The position numbers and the translations under genes are program-made. DNA of 64,000 bases from Phaeobacter sp. G2 (GTDB lineage Bacteria > Pseudomonadota > Alphaproteobacteria > Rhodobacterales > Rhodobacteraceae). The notes beneath the pieces are model-generated. The model was not told the origin of the DNA. It ran no database searches and saw only the letters and a program-made list of their open reading frames with translations. Below are positions 27,118 to 36,956 of this stretch, piece by piece (positions within the stretch are counted from its first letter, which is position 1; each line of letters opens with the position of its first letter). The stretch covers positions 1,364,001 through 1,428,000 of the forward strand of contig CP104100.1 in the NCBI GenBank assembly GCA_025163595.1. Direction: 5' to 3'.

Positions 27118-27306
27118 CATTACCGCCTTTGTGCACTGTTTGATTGGCTTTTACGGCTGAACTCCGCTAGCGTGCCTGTAAATAAGGCCGCAACAGACGG
27201 CTGATCGTGAGTGATGGCAACAAGCAGAACGTCTCGGGGCTCCTGAAATGGGGCGCGCGGCAAATACGTAAGACCGGAGCGATCCGGCAGAGAATTGAGC
27301 AGGCAA

Positions 27307-28002
27307 ATGGAAGCAGAAACTCTGGCGCTGGCGCAGGAGATTGATTTCTCCATGTGGGGTCTTTTCGCGCGGGCCACCTTTACCGTGAAACTGGTGATGC
27401 TGTTGTTGACCGCAGCCTCGATCTGGTCGTGGGCGATTATCGTGCAAAAGCTGATCAACTACCGTCAGGCCCGCCGCCGGGCAGCGCTGTTCGATCAGGC
27501 TTTTTGGTCCGGCGAGCCGCTGGATGGGCTGTTTGACCAATTGGGGCCGGAGCCTTCGGGCCATTCAGAGCGCATTTTTGCCGCTGGCATGGCGGAATGG
27601 CGGCGCAGCCATCGCAGCGATGGCGGGCTTATTCCCGGTGCTCAGGCGCGGATTGACCGCTCGATGGATGTGGCCATTGCCAAAGAGACCGAAGACCTGC
27701 AGCGCGGGCTGTCGGTGCTGGCCACCGTTGGCTCTACCGCGCCCTTTGTCGGGCTGTTTGGCACGGTCTGGGGCATTATGACTGCCTTTATCGAAATTGC
27801 GCAGCAGCAAAGCACCAATCTGGCGGTGGTTGCCCCCGGTATTGCCGAGGCGCTGTTGGCCACCGGGCTTGGCCTGCTGGCGGCGATCCCGGCGGTGGTG
27901 TTCTACAACAAACTGAGCGCCGACAGCGATCGTATACTGGGTGGCTACGAGGCCTTTGCCGACGAATTTGCCACCATCCTCAGCCGTCAGTTGGACTCCT
28001 GA
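27307..28002 (+). CDS. tolQ: Tol-Pal inner-membrane motor protein TolQ
   Basis: The 231-residue proton-channel subunit belongs to the MotA/TolQ/ExbB family and has three membrane helices: about residues 20-40, 130-155 and 170-195. GSTAPFVGLFGTVWGIMTAF and LLATGLGLLAAIPAVVFYN are the conserved helices that line the proton path. It energises TolA with TolR. I chose ATG 27307; a TTG 12 bases upstream is in frame. tolR follows after 3 bp. Confidence 0.95.
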   Translation: MEAETLALAQEIDFSMWGLFARATFTVKLVMLLLTAASIWSWAIIVQKLINYRQARRRAALFDQAFWSGEPLDGLFDQLGPEPSGHSERIFAAGMAEWRRSHRSDGGLIPGAQARIDRSMDVAIAKETEDLQRGLSVLATVGSTAPFVGLFGTVWGIMTAFIEIAQQQSTNLAVVAPGIAEALLATGLGLLAAIPAVVFYNKLSADSDRILGGYEAFADEFATILSRQLDS

Positions 28003-28005
28003 GCC

Positions 28006-28512
28006 ATGGGCGCAGCGGTTCAACAGAGCTCTTCGGAGACGCGGCGGCGCGGGCGGCGCCGTGGCCGGGCGCGGCCCATGGCCGAAATCAACGTGACGCC
28101 CTTTGTCGATGTAATGCTGGTGTTGTTGATCATCTTTATGGTGGCGGCGCCGCTGACCACGGTTGGCGTGCCGGTGGATCTGCCAAAGACCGAGGCGGGG
28201 GCGCTGCCAAGTGAGCAGGAAGAGCCGTTGACTGTGACGATGATCCTGGGCGGTGAGATCCAGATCCAGACAACCCCCGTGGCGCGGGCCGAGTTGGTCT
28301 CCAAACTGCGCGCCATTGCGGCAGAGCGCAGCTCTGAGCGCATCTATCTGCGGGCGGATGGTGGGATTTCCTACCGCGAAGTGATGCAGGTGATGGGGGC
28401 GCTGAACGCAGGCGGCTTTGCCAATGTTGGTCTGGTGACGGATGTGGCCGGGCCCGAGCCGACAGCTGGACCCGTCCCCACAGGCGCGCCAGCCAGCAGC
28501 GCGGATCAATAA
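28006..28512 (+). CDS. tolR: Tol-Pal inner-membrane protein TolR
   Basis: The 168-residue protein has an Arg-rich cytoplasmic N terminus, then one membrane helix starting with NVTPFVDVMLVLLIIFMV. Asp35 in that helix is the expected proton-carrying residue of ExbD/TolR proteins. The rest is a periplasmic ExbD domain with a Pro/Ala-rich C-terminal tail. It works with TolQ to energise TolA and is tightly spaced between tolQ and tolA. Confidence 0.95.
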   Translation: MGAAVQQSSSETRRRGRRRGRARPMAEINVTPFVDVMLVLLIIFMVAAPLTTVGVPVDLPKTEAGALPSEQEEPLTVTMILGGEIQIQTTPVARAELVSKLRAIAAERSSERIYLRADGGISYREVMQVMGALNAGGFANVGLVTDVAGPEPTAGPVPTGAPASSADQ

Positions 28513-28533
28513 GCGGGAGCTTGAGGCAGTTTA

Positions 28534-29709
28534 ATGGGCCTGCAAACCGGAACCAAAATCTCTCTTGCGGGGCACGGCCTTTTGGTGGGCTGGGCTGCCT
28601 TTGGCGCCTGGCTGCCGTCAGAGCCTTTGCCGATTCCGGTGCAAGAGGTTGCGGTGATCTCGGCTGATGAGTTCGCCCGGTTGAGCCAGCAGATCCAGGC
28701 GCCTGAGGTTACCGAAACCCCGAGCAACCTGACGCCACCTGACCCGGCGCAGGAACCGCCCGAGGTGTCCGTCCGCCCGGAAACCCGGCCCGAAACCCGC
28801 TCCGAAACCACTGCGCCGCAGGCCACCCCGGCCCCTGTGGTGGAAACACCAGTGGCGGCGCTGCCAGAGCCAGAGCCGGAACCAGAGATCACCGATACGC
28901 TGCCAGAACCGGAAACCCCGTCCGAGCAGGCAACGGACGCCCCGGCGATTGTCCCCAGCCCTGCGGTCCCAGAGCAGGTCCGCCCGGCGGACCGGGTGGC
29001 CCCGGTGCCGGTGGAGGCGCCAGAACAGGAAGTGGCAATTGACGATCTGGTGCAGCCCGAAGTGAGCCCGGATCAGGGCGCCTTGAGCGAACAAGAGGTG
29101 CAGGAAGCCACCGCCCCCGAGGCTGCCAGTGACCGGATTGTCACCGAAGCCAATGAAAGCGACGAGGCAGAGCCCGCGCCACCTGTGACCGCGCCGGTAA
29201 CCTCAGTCCGGCCCAGGACACGGCCACAAAGACCCAGGCCGCAAGCCACCCCTGCCGAGGTTGCCGAACCCACACCTGCCACGCCAACGACGCCGCAAGA
29301 AGAGGACCAGTCCGCAGCGATTGAGGATGCTTTGGCGGCGGCCATTGCAGGTGGTGGCGAGGTGGCAGCACCAGAGCCCGCTGGCCCGCCGCTGACGGTG
29401 GGGGAAAAAGACGCGCTGCGGGTTTCGGTCTCCAAATGTTGGAACGTCGGCTCGCTGTCCACCGAAGCGCTGAAAACCACGGTCGAGGTTTCGGTCTCGC
29501 TGGATCCGGACGGGCGGCCCAAAACCGGCACCATCCGCATGGTTTCCAGCACCGGGGGCTCAACCGGAGCGGCCAAACAGGCCTATGAGGCGGCACGCCG
29601 GGCAATCATCCGCTGTGGCGCCAAGGGGTTTAAACTGCCCAGCGACAAATATGACCATTGGCGGGACATCGTCATGACCTTTAATCCAGAAAAGATGCGC
29701 ATCAAATGA
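28534..29709 (+). CDS. tolA: Tol-Pal protein TolA-like, acidic/proline-rich
   Basis: The 391-residue protein has one N-terminal membrane helix (about residues 10-28, [15 protein letters not shown]), then a long Pro/Glu/Thr/Val-rich segment (about 50-285). The C-terminal domain, from about residue 290, contains [15 protein letters not shown] and [13 protein letters not shown], as in TolA/TonB-like C-terminal domains. Place in the operon and topology support TolA. The central domain lacks the Ala/Lys-rich helix of E. coli TolA and looks like an extended PE-rich spacer. It overlaps the upstream extension of tolB and presumably reaches Pal and TolB across the periplasm. Confidence 0.88.
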   Translation: MGLQTGTKISLAGHGLLVGWAAFGAWLPSEPLPIPVQEVAVISADEFARLSQQIQAPEVTETPSNLTPPDPAQEPPEVSVRPETRPETRSETTAPQATPAPVVETPVAALPEPEPEPEITDTLPEPETPSEQATDAPAIVPSPAVPEQVRPADRVAPVPVEAPEQEVAIDDLVQPEVSPDQGALSEQEVQEATAPEAASDRIVTEANESDEAEPAPPVTAPVTSVRPRTRPQRPRPQATPAEVAEPTPATPTTPQEEDQSAAIEDALAAAIAGGGEVAAPEPAGPPLTVGEKDALRVSVSKCWNVGSLSTEALKTTVEVSVSLDPDGRPKTGTIRMVSSTGGSTGAAKQAYEAARRAIIRCGAKGFKLPSDKYDHWRDIVMTFNPEKMRIK

Positions 29710-29852
29710 GACACCAGAATTTGATCACGCCTCGGCCGGGGCTCGACTATGACAGGGGGAGGGGGGATTTTCCCCCTGCATTGACACCCCCAAGCCCCGA
29801 TACTGCCCTGATAGACCGCACTGATACTCACCTCGGAAAGGACGCGACGCAC

Positions 29853-31193
29853 ATGAGGCGCACCCTGACAGGCCTTTTGGCAAGCCTTCTTCTTGTGGCG
29901 GCGCCCCTGCTGACCACTGGCAGCGCAGCCCAGGCCCAGGACGGGCCGCTGCGGATCGAAATCACCGATGGGGTGATCGAACCCTTGCCCTATGCGGTGC
30001 CCAATTTTCTGCCCGAAACCCCGGCAGCGGCCGAGCTGGCCAATCAGATCACCCGGGTGGTCGCGGCGGATCTCAGCGGCACCGGGTTATTTCGCGAAAT
30101 TCCCGCTTCGGCGCATATCTCCACAGTGAGTGATTTTAACGCGCCGGTGCGATTCGCCGACTGGAAAGCGGTGAATGCCCAGGCGTTGATCACCGGGTCG
30201 GTTTCGGTCAATGGCAAGCAGTTGACCGTGCGGTTTCGCGGCTATGATGTCTTTGCCGACAAGGAGCTGGGCTCGGGCCTGCAATTCAACGGCACCACAG
30301 ATGGCTGGCGGCGCATGGCGCATAAGGTGGCAGATGCCATCTATAGCCGGATCACCGGCGAAAGCGGCTATTTCGACAGCCGGGTGGTTTTTGTTTCCGA
30401 GACAGGCCCCAAAAACGACCGCCGCAAACGGTTGGCGATTATGGATTATGATGGGGCAGGCGTGCAGTATCTGACCAATAGCGCCGCCCTGGTTTTGGCG
30501 CCGCGGTTCTCGCCCACTGGCGACCGGGTGCTTTATACCAGCTACGAGAGCGGCTTTCCGCAGATCCATGTGCTGGATGTGGGCAAGGTGCAGCGCCGGG
30601 TTTTGTCGGCAGACAAGGGCATCATGAGCTTTGCGCCGCGCTTTGCGCCTGATGGCAATACTGTGGTCTATTCGCAGGCCGAGGGCGGCAACACCGATCT
30701 CTATACCATGGATATCGCCACCGGGGCGCGTCAGCGTCTGACCAATGCGCCCTCAATCGAGACCGCGCCGTCCTATTCGCCCGATGGCAGCCAGATTGTT
30801 TTTGAAAGCGACCGCTCGGGTACGCCGCAGCTATATGTCATGGCGGCAAGTGGTGGTGAAGCGCGCCGGATCAGCTTTGGCAAGGGGCGCTATGGCACCC
30901 CGGTCTGGTCGCCGCGTGGAGATCTGATTGCCTTTACCAAACAAAGCAAAGGCCGCTTTCACATTGGTGTGATGCGGCTGGATGGCAGCGAAGAGCGCCT
31001 GCTGACGGCCTCTTTCCTGGATGAGGGGCCGAGCTGGTCCCCCAATGGCCGGGTGATCATGTTCACCCGTGAAACCCAGGGGGCCAATGGCCGGGCCTTG
31101 CTGTATTCGGTGGATATCCTGGGGCGGAACCTGAAACCGGTGCGCACCCCGGATGGTGCTTCGGACCCGGCTTGGTCACCGTTGCAAAAATAA
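29853..31193 (+). CDS. tolB: Tol-Pal periplasmic beta-propeller protein TolB
   Basis: The 446-residue periplasmic protein has a Sec signal peptide ending near AAQAQ, an N-terminal alpha/beta domain (about 30-170) and a WD40-like beta-propeller. The propeller is built of repeats such as [38 protein letters not shown] and [19 protein letters not shown]. It binds Pal at the outer membrane and TolA. The ATG at 29853 follows GGAAAGGA and starts the signal peptide; the longer frame reaching into tolA is not used. Confidence 0.96.
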   Translation: MRRTLTGLLASLLLVAAPLLTTGSAAQAQDGPLRIEITDGVIEPLPYAVPNFLPETPAAAELANQITRVVAADLSGTGLFREIPASAHISTVSDFNAPVRFADWKAVNAQALITGSVSVNGKQLTVRFRGYDVFADKELGSGLQFNGTTDGWRRMAHKVADAIYSRITGESGYFDSRVVFVSETGPKNDRRKRLAIMDYDGAGVQYLTNSAALVLAPRFSPTGDRVLYTSYESGFPQIHVLDVGKVQRRVLSADKGIMSFAPRFAPDGNTVVYSQAEGGNTDLYTMDIATGARQRLTNAPSIETAPSYSPDGSQIVFESDRSGTPQLYVMAASGGEARRISFGKGRYGTPVWSPRGDLIAFTKQSKGRFHIGVMRLDGSEERLLTASFLDEGPSWSPNGRVIMFTRETQGANGRALLYSVDILGRNLKPVRTPDGASDPAWSPLQK

Positions 31194-31306
31194 CAGGTGG
31201 TCAAAGGGCGGACCGGCATGAAAACGCAAGACTGGAAGACCTGCATAGAATCGGCCCAATCTCTGTGATAGATTAGGGCTAAGAAACCAAAGGAAAAGAC
31301 ACTGTC

Positions 31307-31807
31307 ATGAGCGGTTTTAAGAAGGCATTTGTGCTTGTTGCGGCCTTGGGGCTTTCAGCCTGTAGTAACACCTCCTGGGACGATACCGGAGCGGGCGGCG
31401 CCGGCGGTCCTGGCGGCATTGGCTCCAACCTGGATCCGGCCAGCCCCGCCTATTTTCAAGAAACCATCGGGGACCGTGTGCTGTTCCTGGTGGATCAGTC
31501 GAGTTTGAACCCCACAGCGGAAGCCATCCTGCAAGGCCAGGCACGCTGGTTGACGGCCAATCCAGATTACACCGTCACCATTCAGGGCCATGCCGATGAA
31601 CAGGGGACGCGGATCTACAACCTGGCCCTGGGGGAGCGTCGCGCCAATTCCGCGCGGGAGTATTTGATCTCGCAGGGGATTGCCGGCTCACGGATCCAAG
31701 TGGTCAGCTACGGCAAGGAACGCCCGCTGGAGATTTGTTCTGCCGAAAGCTGCTATGCCAAAAACCGCCGTGCCGTCACCGTGCTGGCGGGTGGATTGAC
31801 GGGGTAA
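31307..31807 (+). CDS. pal: Peptidoglycan-associated lipoprotein Pal
   Basis: The 166-residue lipoprotein has a signal peptide with lipobox LSAC, so Cys19 should be acylated and placed in the outer membrane. A Gly-rich linker follows, then an OmpA-type peptidoglycan-binding domain with VTIQGHADEQGTRIYNLALG and GERRANSAREYL. It links outer membrane and peptidoglycan and is the partner of TolB and TolA in envelope constriction during division. cpoB starts directly after its stop. Confidence 0.96.
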   Translation: MSGFKKAFVLVAALGLSACSNTSWDDTGAGGAGGPGGIGSNLDPASPAYFQETIGDRVLFLVDQSSLNPTAEAILQGQARWLTANPDYTVTIQGHADEQGTRIYNLALGERRANSAREYLISQGIAGSRIQVVSYGKERPLEICSAESCYAKNRRAVTVLAGGLTG

Positions 31808-31808
31808 C

Positions 31809-32654
31809 ATGATGCGTCTGATGCGAGCGGCCTTTCTTGTCGGTGCTTTGTTTGGGACTTCGGTTCTGGTCTCACCGGCCTTTGCACAGGATCAGCAAAC
31901 CCTGGCGGACATCCGTCAGGAGCTGACCGTGTTGCACGTGGACATCCAGCGTCTGAAGCGCGAGCTGTCGACCACAGGCGGGGTGAATTCCACCGTGGCC
32001 GCCAGCAGTTCTGTTCTCGACCGGGTTGGGGCCATTGAGGCTGGGTTACAGCGGCTTACGGCGCAGACCGAGCAGCTGGAGTATCGCATCAACCGCATTG
32101 TTGCCGATGGCACCAACCGGATTGGCGATCTGGAATTCCGCCTGGTTGAGCTGGAAGGCGGCGATATCGGCGCCCTGGGCGAGACCAGCACCCTGGGCGG
32201 CGAAGAAGCCCTGGCGGCGGGCGGCACATCGGGCGGCGGCCAGGCGGCCACTGACAGCGGCAGCGAACTGGCGGTTGGGGAACAGGCCGATTTTGACCGG
32301 GCAATGCAGGATTTGGACGCGGGCTCTTACCAAGTGGCGGCGGAAAAATTTGCAATCTTCACCCAGTCTTATCCCGGCAGCCCGCTGGCACCAGAGGCCG
32401 ATTTCAGCCGTGGCAAGGCGCTGGACGGGTTGGGGGACACGCGGGAAGCGGCACGCGCCTATCTGGCCTCCTTTACTGGCGATGCAAATGGCCAGACCGC
32501 GCCAAAGGCGTTGTTTGAATTGGGCGCCGCCCTGGGGCGTCTTGGGCAGCTTGATCAAGCCTGCATTACCCTGTCAGAGGTGGGCGTGCGGTTTGCGGGG
32601 GGCGATATGGTCGCGCCGGCTGAGGCCGAAATGACCGCGTTGGGATGCTCTTGA
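31809..32654 (+). CDS. cpoB: Tol-Pal coordinator CpoB (YbgF)
   Basis: The 281-residue periplasmic protein has a Sec signal peptide (to about FAQD), an N-terminal coiled coil (about residues 35-110, with DIRQELTVLHVDIQRLK) and C-terminal TPR-like repeats (about 165-275) containing YPGSPLAPEADFSRGKALDG. This is the usual YbgF/CpoB layout: the coiled coil trimerises and the TPRs contact TolA and penicillin-binding proteins. tilS overlaps its end by 10 bp, so translation is probably coupled. Confidence 0.92.
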   Translation: MMRLMRAAFLVGALFGTSVLVSPAFAQDQQTLADIRQELTVLHVDIQRLKRELSTTGGVNSTVAASSSVLDRVGAIEAGLQRLTAQTEQLEYRINRIVADGTNRIGDLEFRLVELEGGDIGALGETSTLGGEEALAAGGTSGGGQAATDSGSELAVGEQADFDRAMQDLDAGSYQVAAEKFAIFTQSYPGSPLAPEADFSRGKALDGLGDTREAARAYLASFTGDANGQTAPKALFELGAALGRLGQLDQACITLSEVGVRFAGGDMVAPAEAEMTALGCS

Positions 32655-33928
32655 CGCAGCCCAATGCGGCTGGCGGTTTGGGCGGGGATGATTTGGTGAG
32701 TGCCCTGCGCCAGCAGTTTACCCCACCGCTGCCTGCGCGCATCGGCATCGCGGTGTCCGGTGGCGGCGATTCCGTCGCGCTGATGCATCTTCTCAAAGAC
32801 TGCTTTTGCGATGACCCGGTCGAACTGATGGTGGCAACCGTCGATCATCAGCTGCGCCCCGAATCACGGCAAGAGGCCGAAGAGGTTGCGCAGATGGCGC
32901 AACAGCTTGGTCTGCGCCATGACATTCTGACCTGGGGCGAAGGGCCAGAGCCTACAGGGAACCTGCAGGATCAGGCTCGCCGCGCCCGTTACGCGCTGTT
33001 GACCGCCTGGGCGCGGCAAAACGGCATTCCGGTTTTAGCGCTTGGCCACACCGCGGATGATCAGGCTGAAACGGTAATTATGCGCCTGAAGCGGGCCGCT
33101 GGGGTGAATGGCCTGGCCGGTATGGCGCGGCGGCGAACCCAGGATGGGGTCTCCTTGCAGCGGCCGCTGTTGGGTCTGCGCCGCAGCGACCTGCGGCACT
33201 ACTTGCGGGCTATGGGACGGAGCTGGATTGAAGACCCGTCAAACGAAGATGAGACCTACGACCGGATCAAAACCCGCAAGGCGCTGGCTGTTCTGGAAGA
33301 TCTGGGACTGACAGTGCCCGCTTTGGTCACCGTGGCGCAGAACATGGGAAAGGCGCAGACCGCTTTGGGCTGGTATGCCTTCTTAACAGCGCGGGATCTT
33401 GCTGAAATCAAGGCCGGGGCGGTGGTTTTTGAGCTGCGAAAATTCCGAACTCTGCCGGATGAGATCTCGCATCGGTTGATGGTTCAGGCACTTTTATGGG
33501 TTTCTGGTGGCCAATACGCGCCGAGGCGACAGCCGATGATCGAAGCTGTCGCTATTGCGCAACGGGGCGGTTCATCCACCCTGGCGGGCTGCCGCATCCT
33601 GAGCCACCGGGACAAAATCTGGATCTGCCGGGAAGCTGCCACCGTGCAACAGGCGGCTGGCGATCCAGGTGAGGTGTGGGATCAGCGCTGGCGGGTTTTT
33701 GCAGGAAAATTAGAGGCTTGCGAGGTGCGCCCCCTGGGTGCGGCGGGGGTGAAGCTCTGCCCGGACTGGCGGGCAGAGGGCTGTCCTGCGCCGGTTCTGG
33801 AAGTCACCCCATCGCTGTGGCGGGAGGGCAATCTGATGGCGGCGCCACTGGCCGGATTCGCCAATGGATGCAGTGCAGAACCGATAAATAGTGCAGAAGA
33901 GTTCTTCGCATCGCTTTTATCGCATTGA
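32645..33928 (+). CDS. tilS: tRNA(Ile)-lysidine synthase
   Basis: The 427-residue enzyme modifies C34 of the AUA-reading tRNA-Ile to lysidine using ATP and lysine. The PP-loop is AVSGGGDSVALMHLL near residue 38, and GHTADDQAETVIMRLKRAAG is the family's second conserved block. C-terminal tRNA-binding domains follow but are weakly conserved. The start overlaps cpoB. The gene order tol-pal-cpoB-tilS-ftsH is conserved in alphaproteobacteria. Confidence 0.95.
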   Translation: MLLTQPNAAGGLGGDDLVSALRQQFTPPLPARIGIAVSGGGDSVALMHLLKDCFCDDPVELMVATVDHQLRPESRQEAEEVAQMAQQLGLRHDILTWGEGPEPTGNLQDQARRARYALLTAWARQNGIPVLALGHTADDQAETVIMRLKRAAGVNGLAGMARRRTQDGVSLQRPLLGLRRSDLRHYLRAMGRSWIEDPSNEDETYDRIKTRKALAVLEDLGLTVPALVTVAQNMGKAQTALGWYAFLTARDLAEIKAGAVVFELRKFRTLPDEISHRLMVQALLWVSGGQYAPRRQPMIEAVAIAQRGGSSTLAGCRILSHRDKIWICREAATVQQAAGDPGEVWDQRWRVFAGKLEACEVRPLGAAGVKLCPDWRAEGCPAPVLEVTPSLWREGNLMAAPLAGFANGCSAEPINSAEEFFASLLSH

Positions 33929-33952
33929 ACCTGCCTGAATGTTCCTTATTTT
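33925..33952 (+). promoter_or_regulatory. Possible heat-shock-type promoter of ftsH
   Basis: TTGAAC at 33925-33930 overlaps the tilS stop and lies about 16-17 bases before CCTTATTTT (33944-33952). This resembles the alphaproteobacterial RpoH pattern (TTGAA, then CYTATNT) and also a poor vegetative promoter. FtsH is heat-inducible in many bacteria, which makes the guess reasonable, but the match is incomplete. Confidence 0.35.
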
Positions 33953-34003
33953 ATGCGCAACGAGGGCGTCCTGCGAGGATGCCCGGATATTAGGAGATAT
34001 TCC

Positions 34004-35926
34004 TTGGGTAACGCACGTAACATCGCCTTCTGGGTTGTTCTGTTCGTCTTGATACTGGCGCTGTTCAATCTGTTCAGTGGCTCAGGCGGTACGATGCAGA
34101 GCAATGAGCGCTCTTTCTCGGATTTTGTCACCTCGGTGGAAGCTGGTCAGGTCAGCACCGTGGTTCTGGATGGCGAGCAGGTTCGCTTTTCCACGTCCGA
34201 TGGTCAGAAGTATGTGACCATCCGGCCGTCGGATGCGGAAGTCACAAAGCTGCTGATCGACAATAACATTCCGGTGCGCGCTGAAAAGCAGCAGCAGTCT
34301 GGGTTCCAGTCTTTCCTGATCACCCTCTTGCCCTTTGTGCTGTTGATCGGTGTCTGGATCTATTTCATGAACCGGATGCAGGGCGGTGGCAAAGGCGGGG
34401 CCATGGGCTTTGGCAAATCCAAGGCCAAGATGCTGACGGAAAAGCATGGTCGCGTCACATTTGACGATGTTGCCGGCATTGATGAGGCCAAGGAGGAACT
34501 GGAAGAGATCGTCGAGTTCCTGCGCAACCCGCAGAAATTCTCGCGGCTCGGCGGTAAGATCCCTAAGGGGGCACTGCTGGTTGGCCCTCCCGGTACTGGT
34601 AAAACCCTGCTGGCCCGTGCCATCGCAGGGGAGGCCGGTGTGCCGTTCTTCACCATCTCCGGCTCTGATTTTGTTGAGATGTTTGTTGGCGTGGGTGCAT
34701 CCCGGGTGCGCGACATGTTTGAGCAGGCCAAAAAGAACGCGCCTTGTATCGTGTTCATTGATGAAATCGACGCCGTGGGCCGCCATCGTGGCGCCGGCTA
34801 TGGTGGCGGCAATGACGAACGTGAGCAGACGTTGAACCAGCTGCTGGTTGAAATGGACGGGTTTGAAGCCAATGAGGGCGTCATCATCCTGGCTGCCACC
34901 AACCGTAAAGACGTGCTGGATCCTGCCTTGCTGCGTCCGGGTCGTTTTGACCGCAATGTCACCGTTGGCAATCCCGACATCAAAGGCCGGGAAAAGATCC
35001 TTGGCGTGCATGCCCGCAAAACCCCGCTGGGGCCTGACGTGGATCTGCGCATTATTGCCCGTGGTACTCCGGGTTTCTCCGGGGCGGATCTGGCCAATCT
35101 GGTCAATGAATCTGCCCTGATGGCAGCTCGCGTTGGCCGTCGCTTTGTCACCATGGAGGATTTTGAATCCGCCAAGGACAAGGTGATGATGGGGGCCGAG
35201 CGTCGCTCGATGGTGCTGACCCAGGACCAGAAGGAAAAGACCGCCTATCACGAGGCAGGCCATGCGGTTGTTGGCTTGAAACTGCCGGAATGTGATCCTG
35301 TTTATAAGGCGACGATCATTCCCCGTGGTGGAGCCCTGGGCATGGTTGTGTCGCTGCCGGAGATGGATCGCCTCAACTGGCACAAGGATGAGTGTAATCA
35401 GAAGCTGGCCATGACCATGGCAGGCAAGGCGGCTGAGATCATTAAATACGGCGAAGACCATGTGTCGAACGGTCCGGCGGGCGATATCCAGCAGGCCAGC
35501 CAATTGTCTCGCGCTATGATCATGCGCTGGGGGATGTCCGATAAGGTGGGGAACATTGACTATGCTGAAGCCCATGAGGGCTACAGCGGCAATACCACTG
35601 GCTTCTCTGTATCGGCTCATACCAAAGAGCTGATCGAGGAAGAGGTCCGTACCTTCATTCAGAACGGCTATGACCGCGCCTTTGAGATCCTGACAGAGCA
35701 TCAGGACGAATGGGAGCGCCTGGCGCAGGGGCTGTTGGAATATGAGACCCTGACCGGAGATGAGATCAAGCGGGTGATGAAGGGCGAGCCGCCGCATGAA
35801 AAGGGCGACGATTCGGATGAAGATCAGGGAAGTTCCTCGGTCACAGCCATTCCGAAAGCCAAGCCCAAGAAACCCTCCTCAGATGGGGAAACTGATTCGG
35901 GCCTGGAGCCGGAACCAACTTCCTGA
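34004..35926 (+). CDS. ftsH: ATP-dependent zinc metalloprotease FtsH
   Basis: The 640-residue membrane protease degrades misassembled membrane proteins and regulators. Two membrane helices (about residues 5-22 and 103-122) flank a periplasmic domain. The AAA module has Walker [14 protein letters not shown], Walker [13 protein letters not shown] and the SRH region [18 protein letters not shown]. The zinc site is HEAGH near residue 422. The C-terminal tail is acidic and low-complexity. I choose the TTG at 34004: AGGAG lies 7 bases upstream and the protein then begins with the usual [10 protein letters not shown]; the in-frame ATG at 33956 adds an unrelated segment. Confidence 0.95.
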   Translation: MGNARNIAFWVVLFVLILALFNLFSGSGGTMQSNERSFSDFVTSVEAGQVSTVVLDGEQVRFSTSDGQKYVTIRPSDAEVTKLLIDNNIPVRAEKQQQSGFQSFLITLLPFVLLIGVWIYFMNRMQGGGKGGAMGFGKSKAKMLTEKHGRVTFDDVAGIDEAKEELEEIVEFLRNPQKFSRLGGKIPKGALLVGPPGTGKTLLARAIAGEAGVPFFTISGSDFVEMFVGVGASRVRDMFEQAKKNAPCIVFIDEIDAVGRHRGAGYGGGNDEREQTLNQLLVEMDGFEANEGVIILAATNRKDVLDPALLRPGRFDRNVTVGNPDIKGREKILGVHARKTPLGPDVDLRIIARGTPGFSGADLANLVNESALMAARVGRRFVTMEDFESAKDKVMMGAERRSMVLTQDQKEKTAYHEAGHAVVGLKLPECDPVYKATIIPRGGALGMVVSLPEMDRLNWHKDECNQKLAMTMAGKAAEIIKYGEDHVSNGPAGDIQQASQLSRAMIMRWGMSDKVGNIDYAEAHEGYSGNTTGFSVSAHTKELIEEEVRTFIQNGYDRAFEILTEHQDEWERLAQGLLEYETLTGDEIKRVMKGEPPHEKGDDSDEDQGSSSVTAIPKAKPKKPSSDGETDSGLEPEPTS

Positions 35927-35954
35927 GGCCCTTGAGCCGCACTAAACGTAATAG

Positions 35955-35989
35955 ACCCCGGGATGCTGCATTGGCGTCCCGGGGTTTTT
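35955..35989 (+). terminator. Terminator of ftsH
   Basis: ACCCCGGGA and TCCCGGGGT pair perfectly around a 13-base loop, followed by TTTTTC. It closes the tol-tilS-ftsH transcription unit. Confidence 0.85.
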
Positions 35990-36038
35990 CGTTTGGCGGT
36001 GTTCTTTAAGGAACTGCGCTTTGGCTGGCTTTGGGGGT

Positions 36039-36112
36039 GGCGCTGCGGCGGCGGGCAGCTAAAGCTGCCCGCCGCCGCAGCGCCCGGGTCGGATCGCTTT
36101 GCGATCCGACCC
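36039..36112. repeat. Two adjacent perfect hairpins
   Basis: A stem with 22 perfectly complementary base pairs per arm (36039-36060 and 36063-36084, AA loop) is followed one base later by a 12-bp perfect stem GGGTCGGATCGC/GCGATCCGACCC with a TTT loop (36086-36112). The element sits between the ftsH terminator and the MOSC gene, with no T run directly after either stem. A similar pair of perfect hairpins occurs at 12638-12712 with different sequence. Confidence 0.85.
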
Positions 36113-36194
36113 GAAAGAGGGCTTTCTCTTGCCGGGGATAGTCTTATTGTCGCCAACAAAAGCCTACGTGGTATCTGGGGAAAAGGGGCGAGAC

Positions 36195-36770
36195 ATGCCG
36201 GTATTATTGGAAACAGAATTCAAAGGTGAAGTGGTCTGGGCTGGGGAAACCGGTGCCGATAGCGGCATTGCGTCCACGCAAGTGGCGGCTCTGACGCTTG
36301 GTTTTCACGGGGTGAGCGGGGAACGTCACCAGGGTGAAAACCGCGCTTCTTGTGTGCGTATGCGTAACCTCTACCCAGAAGGGACCACCATCCGGAACGT
36401 GAGACAGCTGAGCATCCTGTCAGAGGAGGAGCTGGCGCTGATCGCGGCGGATATGGGGTTGCAACGGGTCGATCCTGCCGCCCTGGGGGCCAACCTGGTG
36501 CTGCGTGGTATCCCGGATTTCACCTATGTGCCGCCCTCCTCCCGGCTGCAGGGGCCCGATGGGGTCACCCTGACCGTGGACATGGAGAACCGCCCCTGCA
36601 TCTTTCCGGGGCGCGAAATTGACAAAGATCACGCAGGTTTTGGCCCCAAGTTCAAACCAGCGGCGCGTGGGCGCCGGGGAATCACTGCCTGGGTTGAGCG
36701 CCCGGGGCAGTTGAAACGCGGCGACAGCCTGCAGCTGTTTGTGCCAGATCAGCGCGCCTGGGCGCCCTAG
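36195..36770 (+). CDS. MOSC domain protein
   Basis: The 191-residue protein is a compact MOSC (molybdenum cofactor sulfurase C-terminal) domain protein, related to YiiM-like and Moco-handling proteins. Visible signatures are FHGVSGERHQGENRASCVRM, a region with conserved His/Cys, and LGANLVLRGIPDF. Such proteins are thought to carry molybdenum cofactor or sulfur and may act in detoxification. The ATG at 36195 follows AAGGGG; the frame is open further through the hairpin region, which is not coding. It stands alone, and no molybdoenzyme is nearby. Confidence 0.8.
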   Translation: MPVLLETEFKGEVVWAGETGADSGIASTQVAALTLGFHGVSGERHQGENRASCVRMRNLYPEGTTIRNVRQLSILSEEELALIAADMGLQRVDPAALGANLVLRGIPDFTYVPPSSRLQGPDGVTLTVDMENRPCIFPGREIDKDHAGFGPKFKPAARGRRGITAWVERPGQLKRGDSLQLFVPDQRAWAP

Positions 36771-36790
36771 GGGCACCCCATCGGGGACAG

Positions 36791-36830
36791 AACTTTCGTT
36801 TTGGCAACTTTCGTTCCCTCAAACTTTGGG
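36791..36830 (+). promoter_or_regulatory. Phased direct repeats upstream of fhs
   Basis: AACTTTCGTT occurs at 36791-36800 and 36806-36815, with a weaker third copy AACTTTGGG at 36822. The 15-16 bp spacing suggests a binding site for an unidentified regulator about 130-165 bp before fhs. Confidence 0.35.
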
Positions 36831-36956
36831 GGACGCCGCTTCACGGCCGGAAAATGTCGGAAACCACGCGCGCAAGCTGCCACATTCTGACTAAATCTGA
36901 GACAGAACCGGTAAATTCAGGCCGGTGTTCGTTTTCTCACATTCAGGAACCAGGCC

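Noticed and set aside
34082..35797. Long minus-strand frame opposite ftsH
   Set aside because: Shadow of ftsH with no protein-like features.
36771..36956. THF riboswitch before fhs
   Set aside because: The leader shows direct repeats but no pattern I can match to known folate riboswitches.
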